DNA from: Verrucomicrobiota bacterium
GTDB lineage: Bacteria > Verrucomicrobiota > Kiritimatiellia > RFP12 > UBA1067
Reading direction: 5' to 3'
Length of the DNA: 64,000 nt
Assembly (NCBI GenBank): GCA_023269675.1
Contig: JAHFSX010000038.1
Location: 1-64,000 of the forward strand
The notes under the pieces are model-generated. The model did no database searches and was not told where the DNA came from. It saw nothing but the letters and a program-made list of their open reading frames with translations. Made by a program: the position numbers and the translations under genes. Shown piece after piece: positions 61,538 through 64,000 of this stretch (the stretch's first letter is position 1; every line of letters starts with the position of its first letter).

Positions 61538-61705
61538 ATGAAATCAAAAACGTCTTGCGGGAAGATCAGTCTGGCGATGCCGCACGAGCTTCTGTCGAGG
61601 CTCAATGAGACGGCAAAACGCGAGGGCCGGAGTCGCTCCGCCCAGGTGCGCTATACGTTGAACAAGGCTTTGGCACGCCCTCCCGCACAAGAGGAAAAGA
61701 GCTGA
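61538..61705 (+). CDS. ribbon-helix-helix protein, 55 aa
   Basis: This small Arc/MetJ-type protein reads KISLAMPHELLSRLNETAKREGRSRSAQVRYTLNKAL, with the beta-strand then helix-turn-helix and the GRSRSAQ turn. It is followed 7 nt later by the HTH gene, so the two are probably cotranscribed. A regulatory role in the element is likely. Confidence 0.75.
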   Translation: MKSKTSCGKISLAMPHELLSRLNETAKREGRSRSAQVRYTLNKALARPPAQEEKS

Positions 61706-61712
61706 GGCCGTC

Positions 61713-62021
61713 ATGACTGTCGTGTTGCAGATGGAACCGTTGTGGGGAACTGCGTCGACCGTGACGGCTCTCTACGGGATACCGAGGAACCGGCTGCTTG
61801 AGCTGGCGAAGTCAGGTCACATCCGGGCGCGGAAACTGTCGCCGGACTCGCGGTCGGCCACGATCGTATTCCGGACGGCGGACGTGAAGGACTGGCTGGA
61901 GAACGAGGCGGCGAAACCCCGGCAGGAGGCTTTCGAGCCCACCCATGTGCGCCCCCCTTCCGAACTGGAACCGATTCCCGCCGTCAGGCCCCCCCACGCG
62001 CTCCAGAACACCGAAGGTTAG
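61713..62021 (+). CDS. excisionase/MerR-like HTH protein
   Basis: The 102-residue protein has a winged HTH of the helix_17/excisionase type: WGTASTVTALYGIPRNRLLELAKSGHIRARKLSPDSRSATIVFRTADVKDWLENEA. A proline-rich tail follows. This family includes recombination directionality factors of integrative elements, which fits the tRNA-site border, but general regulators share the fold. It is preceded closely by the RHH gene and followed by a short protein gene. Confidence 0.72.
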   Translation: MTVVLQMEPLWGTASTVTALYGIPRNRLLELAKSGHIRARKLSPDSRSATIVFRTADVKDWLENEAAKPRQEAFEPTHVRPPSELEPIPAVRPPHALQNTEG

Positions 62022-62031
62022 GAGATGCCGT

Positions 62032-62289
62032 ATGAAAGCCAACGAGAGACAGTCGGACGCTGATCAAGACGGACTGTACCGGGTGCGGCACACCAAGACC
62101 GGTCTTTATGTGGCGCGTTCCGTCGGCTATGCCCGGCGGGACGATGATCTGGCGGACGCGCTGAACCTGTTTCTTGACCGGCAGGTCAACGCGGTGAAGG
62201 CGAAACGGGCGGTGGCCGGAAAGATCGGCGACGTCTGGATCGCGCTGACGGGTGACCACGGCATCGAGATAGAACCTGTGGAGGGCTGA
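62032..62289 (+). CDS. small protein, 85 aa, unknown
   Basis: AGGAG is spaced 7 nt from the ATG at 62032, fixing the start over an upstream in-frame codon. The product contains GLYRVRHTKTGLYVARSVGYARRDDDLADALNLFLDRQVNAVKAKRAV, a mixed alpha/beta basic protein without a known motif. Tight spacing to its neighbours (10 nt and 3 nt) shows that it belongs to the element operon. Confidence 0.6.
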   Translation: MKANERQSDADQDGLYRVRHTKTGLYVARSVGYARRDDDLADALNLFLDRQVNAVKAKRAVAGKIGDVWIALTGDHGIEIEPVEG

Positions 62290-62292
62290 GGA

Positions 62293-62739
62293 ATGAAAGG
62301 TCTTTACGCGTTCACGGTGAAAGCCCACTGGGGTCTGCTGATCCGGGCCGGCCTCAAGACCGTGGAAAACCGCAATTTCCGCGTGCCGCCGGGTTTCTAC
62401 CTCGTTCATTGTGCCAGCCGGGTTCACCTGAATGAATGGGCGGTGGCCAAAGACTGGGTAAGCGACCGTGTCGGGGCACACGTGCCGTTCCCTTCCCTTT
62501 CGGAGTGCCAGGCGTGGCTCGGCTGCGTGTGCTGCGGGGTGCATGTTGTGTCGGCGCTGACGGAGTCGGCCGACCCGTGGTTCATGCCGGGGCGCGTGGC
62601 GTGGGAGCTGGAACGGCCCGTCGTGTGCAGATGCGGCATCCGGGCCCGAGGCGGGCTCGGCGTATGGCCGGTCGATTCGGATGTTGTCAGATTGATAAAA
62701 CGCTGTGAAACGGCAATGAAAACGAAAGGTGAAGTATGA
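62293..62739 (+). CDS. ASCH-domain protein
   Basis: The 148-residue protein has the ASCH fold (RNA- or nucleobase-binding): TVKAHWGLLIRAGLKTVENRNFRVPPGFYLVHCASRVHL, followed by LGCVCCGVHVV, MPGRVAWELERPVVC and GGLGVWPVDSD. ASCH proteins bind RNA or act as amidohydrolases on modified cytidines, and phage-borne ones are common. The cysteine-rich middle is unusual. It ends in an ATGA overlap with the next gene. Confidence 0.8.
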   Translation: MKGLYAFTVKAHWGLLIRAGLKTVENRNFRVPPGFYLVHCASRVHLNEWAVAKDWVSDRVGAHVPFPSLSECQAWLGCVCCGVHVVSALTESADPWFMPGRVAWELERPVVCRCGIRARGGLGVWPVDSDVVRLIKRCETAMKTKGEV

Positions 62740-62972
62740 TCGAAGTGACCGGACGGAGTTACCACAAAGTCGAGTTCGACACGGCGGATCCTGCGGAAGC
62801 GATCTTGCGTTTCCGGAATCTTTTCCCAGGCGCGACCGTCGAGACGGTCGGCGATGAGGCGTTTATCGCGCTGTGCGAGGTGTGCGGCAAGCCGATCTTC
62901 GAGGGCGACGCCTGCGAGACCGACGAAGACGCCTATCTGTGCGGGGAGTGTTGCGGGTCAGGTGTGACGTGA
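62736..62972 (+). CDS. small zinc-ribbon-like protein, 78 aa
   Basis: ATGA overlap start. The C-terminal half has CEVCGKPIFEGDACETDEDAYLCGECC, two CxxC pairs spaced as in a zinc ribbon or half LIM-like module. The N-terminal half (SYHKVEFDTADPAEAILRFRNLFPGATVETVGDEAF) is an alpha/beta segment. No family can be named. It belongs to the operon. Confidence 0.65.
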   Translation: MIEVTGRSYHKVEFDTADPAEAILRFRNLFPGATVETVGDEAFIALCEVCGKPIFEGDACETDEDAYLCGECCGSGVT

Positions 62973-63079
62973 GAATCATTCTGCTGCTGCTCTCGATGGC
63001 GGTTGCGGCCGTGCGTACGTGGTGGACGTTCAGGGGTGAGCACGGCGTTGAGGCGGATGATCCGGACAAGGAACGGTGA
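62969..63079 (+). CDS. possible small membrane protein, 36 aa
   Basis: A GTGA overlap start gives VRIILLLLSMAVAAVRTWWTF then RGEHGVEADDPDKER, a single hydrophobic helix with a charged tail. The stop overlaps the next ATG by one base. The two-sided overlap supports reality, though the ORF is very short. Confidence 0.45.
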   Translation: MRIILLLLSMAVAAVRTWWTFRGEHGVEADDPDKER

Positions 63080-63483
63080 TGGCGAAAAGGCCAACGAAAA
63101 TCACAGCGCGGGAGATGATCGCGCGGGCGTTGGCCGCACAGAAGGTGGAGCGGCAGACGAAAGTCCGCATGGACCGTGATTTGTACGAGCGGGCGGCGGT
63201 CTGCGCCCGTGCGGTTGATGAGACGGTTTCCCGCTGGCTGGATCTCTGCACGCGTCCGCACAACCTGTATCGGGCGCAAGCGGCGGGTGTAGTAATTCCG
63301 GACGAATGGCTTTCTGCTACACGTGAAGGCGTGGTCGCGACCGTGGACGGGGCGCATTCGGACCAAGATGTTTTACGGCGGTGCGTGGCGGTCGTTGTCT
63401 TGTGGTGCGAGTCGCGGCGGCTGCCGCCGGTGGAGTGCCCGTTGCGCGAGGGCGTTGATTACTTTTTGGAGCGCGGCAATTAA
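63079..63483 (+). CDS. small element protein, 134 aa, RHH-like N-terminus
   Basis: The N-terminal part (TAREMIARALAAQKVERQTKVRMDRDLYERAAVCARAVDETVSRWLDLCTRPHN) resembles a DNA-binding helix-turn-helix or RHH segment. The rest has no motif I know. AAGGA precedes the ATG at 63079; the GTG at 63076 is an alternative. Confidence 0.55.
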   Translation: MAKRPTKITAREMIARALAAQKVERQTKVRMDRDLYERAAVCARAVDETVSRWLDLCTRPHNLYRAQAAGVVIPDEWLSATREGVVATVDGAHSDQDVLRRCVAVVVLWCESRRLPPVECPLREGVDYFLERGN

Positions 63484-63516
63484 GCGGCGCACAATGCGAA
63501 AGGAAACAGGTGCGAT

Positions 63517-63870
63517 ATGGGTATCAAATTGATGTTTTTCGCAAACGGCAACACCGGTCTGGCAGCCATATGCAATGTGTGCGGCAAACAAGTCACGGAT
63601 GCTGATACGGCCAACATAATCTGGTTTCCTCCATCCTGTGGCGACAAAGTCGGAGACACATTTGAGCCCTTTATTACGTGCAAGGATGAATGCGAAAATA
63701 AGCTGGAGTTGTGGGCGGATAAACAGGGCAAGGGCTTTGAGCACCTGTACTCTCAGGAGTTGAATGTAGGGCTGATCTGGCTTTTGCAGAACAGCGGTCT
63801 CATGCCTCTTGGGGGCAAGAAGATGAAGGAAGCGAAACGGTTAGCGGACTTTTGCGCCTCTGTTGTTTAA
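63517..63870 (+). CDS. Cys-containing element protein, 117 aa
   Basis: AICNVCGKQVTDADTANIIWFPPSCG...FITCKDECENKLELW has two CxxC-type pairs suggestive of a zinc site. The rest (GKGFEHLYSQELNVGLIWLLQNSGLMPLGGKKMKEAKRLADFCASVV) is helical. AAAGGAAACAGG precedes the ATG region. The family is unknown. Confidence 0.6.
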   Translation: MGIKLMFFANGNTGLAAICNVCGKQVTDADTANIIWFPPSCGDKVGDTFEPFITCKDECENKLELWADKQGKGFEHLYSQELNVGLIWLLQNSGLMPLGGKKMKEAKRLADFCASVV

Positions 63871-63872
63871 CA

Positions 63873-64000
63873 ATGAAAACCTGCGGTGAGTGCGGTTCGT
63901 TCTGCTCGTGCGGTGCGCTGTGGCCAGCGGGGCTGTGTCTGCCGAGCGGGGACAGGCTGATTGATGCGGCCGGGACGGCTTGCGTTTGTTGGGAAAAGGA
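63873..64000 (+). CDS. Cys-rich protein, truncated by window end
   Basis: The ORF starts MKTCGECGSFCSCGALWPAG and continues as CLPSGDRLIDAAGTACVCWEK to the window end. Repeated CxxC-like pairs suggest a metal-binding module. It starts 2 nt after the previous stop, so it belongs to the same operon. The C-terminus is not visible. Confidence 0.55.
   Translation, partial: MKTCGECGSFCSCGALWPAGLCLPSGDRLIDAAGTACVCWEK

Larger units (their letters stand above)
60783..64000 (+). mobile_element. left part of a tRNA-integrated mobile element
   Basis: Right of the tRNA fragment, gene style changes to many short, overlapping ORFs encoding RHH and HTH regulators and Cys-rich proteins, as in early regions of prophages or integrative elements. 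The orientation of the fragment and of the old tRNA terminator places the element to the right. No integrase or structural gene is inside the window, so its class is open. Confidence 0.6.

Overview
The window is a GC-rich bacterial chromosome segment, most likely from the PVC superphylum and probably a Kiritimatiellota/Verrucomicrobiota-like organism. This placement is inference. It rests on a long SecA, WaaA and other LPS genes (a diderm), an anaerobic sulfatase maturase, DUF1080, autotransporter-type beta-strand-repeat and InlB-type repeat secreted proteins, RicT and MtaB. No rRNA is present; there is one complete tRNA (Asn, 6226-6300).

Layout. 1-9.2 kb: secA, a yajD-like HNH protein with a FAD oxidoreductase, a small secreted Lys/Ala protein, tRNA-Asn, a YbjN-like protein, DUF488 and an A-type flavoprotein. 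9.2-16.8 kb: large secreted proteins (BspA-type LRR; a 1560-residue LamG/InlB-type protein) flanking a family 2 glycosyltransferase. 17.2-22.1 kb: sugar-nucleotide epimerase, waaA and a membrane/spermidine-synthase-like/TPR protein. 22.1-24.4 kb (minus strand): mtaB and cysK. 24.5-31.4 kb: a compact plus-strand run, ispF-cysS-tmk-holB-ricT-aroQ-pfkB family-anSME.

31.4-38.96 kb holds an integrated filamentous phage (inovirus) of about 7.5 kb. It encodes a HUH rolling-circle Rep, a putative ssDNA-binding protein, a textbook pVIII-like major coat protein, a pIII-like adsorption protein with a possible overlapping 31-residue pVII-like gene, a pVI-like protein and a Zot/pI assembly ATPase. There is no integrase and no secretin. 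The element is bracketed by two dif-like sites sharing a XerD-side arm and the centre CATATA, so integration by host XerCD at the chromosomal dif is the natural reading. The window would therefore contain the replication terminus, and a change in G/C strand bias across the site agrees with that.

39-46.7 kb: carbohydrate-binding-like secreted protein, O-antigen ligase family protein, a two-domain acyltransferase resembling ornithine-lipid synthase OlsF, recN, a double DUF1080 secreted protein, a 153-bp inverted-repeat (MITE-like) element and a macrodomain protein. 47.2-52.8 kb: two copies of a two-gene cassette of tiny stand-alone CBM48 (glycogen-binding) proteins with conserved upstream DNA, the second followed by an atypical HPr and a STAS/SpoIIAA-like protein, with an unknown secreted protein and tag between the copies. 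53-60.4 kb: a beta-strand-repeat surface protein, an outer-membrane-like protein and a lipoprotein with beta-propeller plus phosphoesterase domains.

60.78 kb to the window end is the left part of a second mobile element. It starts at a 25-bp displaced tRNA 3' end (minus strand), with the original tRNA terminator still outside it, and carries tightly packed small genes (two ribbon-helix-helix proteins, an excisionase-like HTH, an ASCH protein and several Cys-rich proteins). Several genes (ispF, the CBM-like gene at 39.0 kb, an RHH gene at 61.5 kb and a short leader ORF at 6.8 kb) have a promoter whose -10 box lies exactly 7 nt before the start codon, suggesting leaderless mRNAs.
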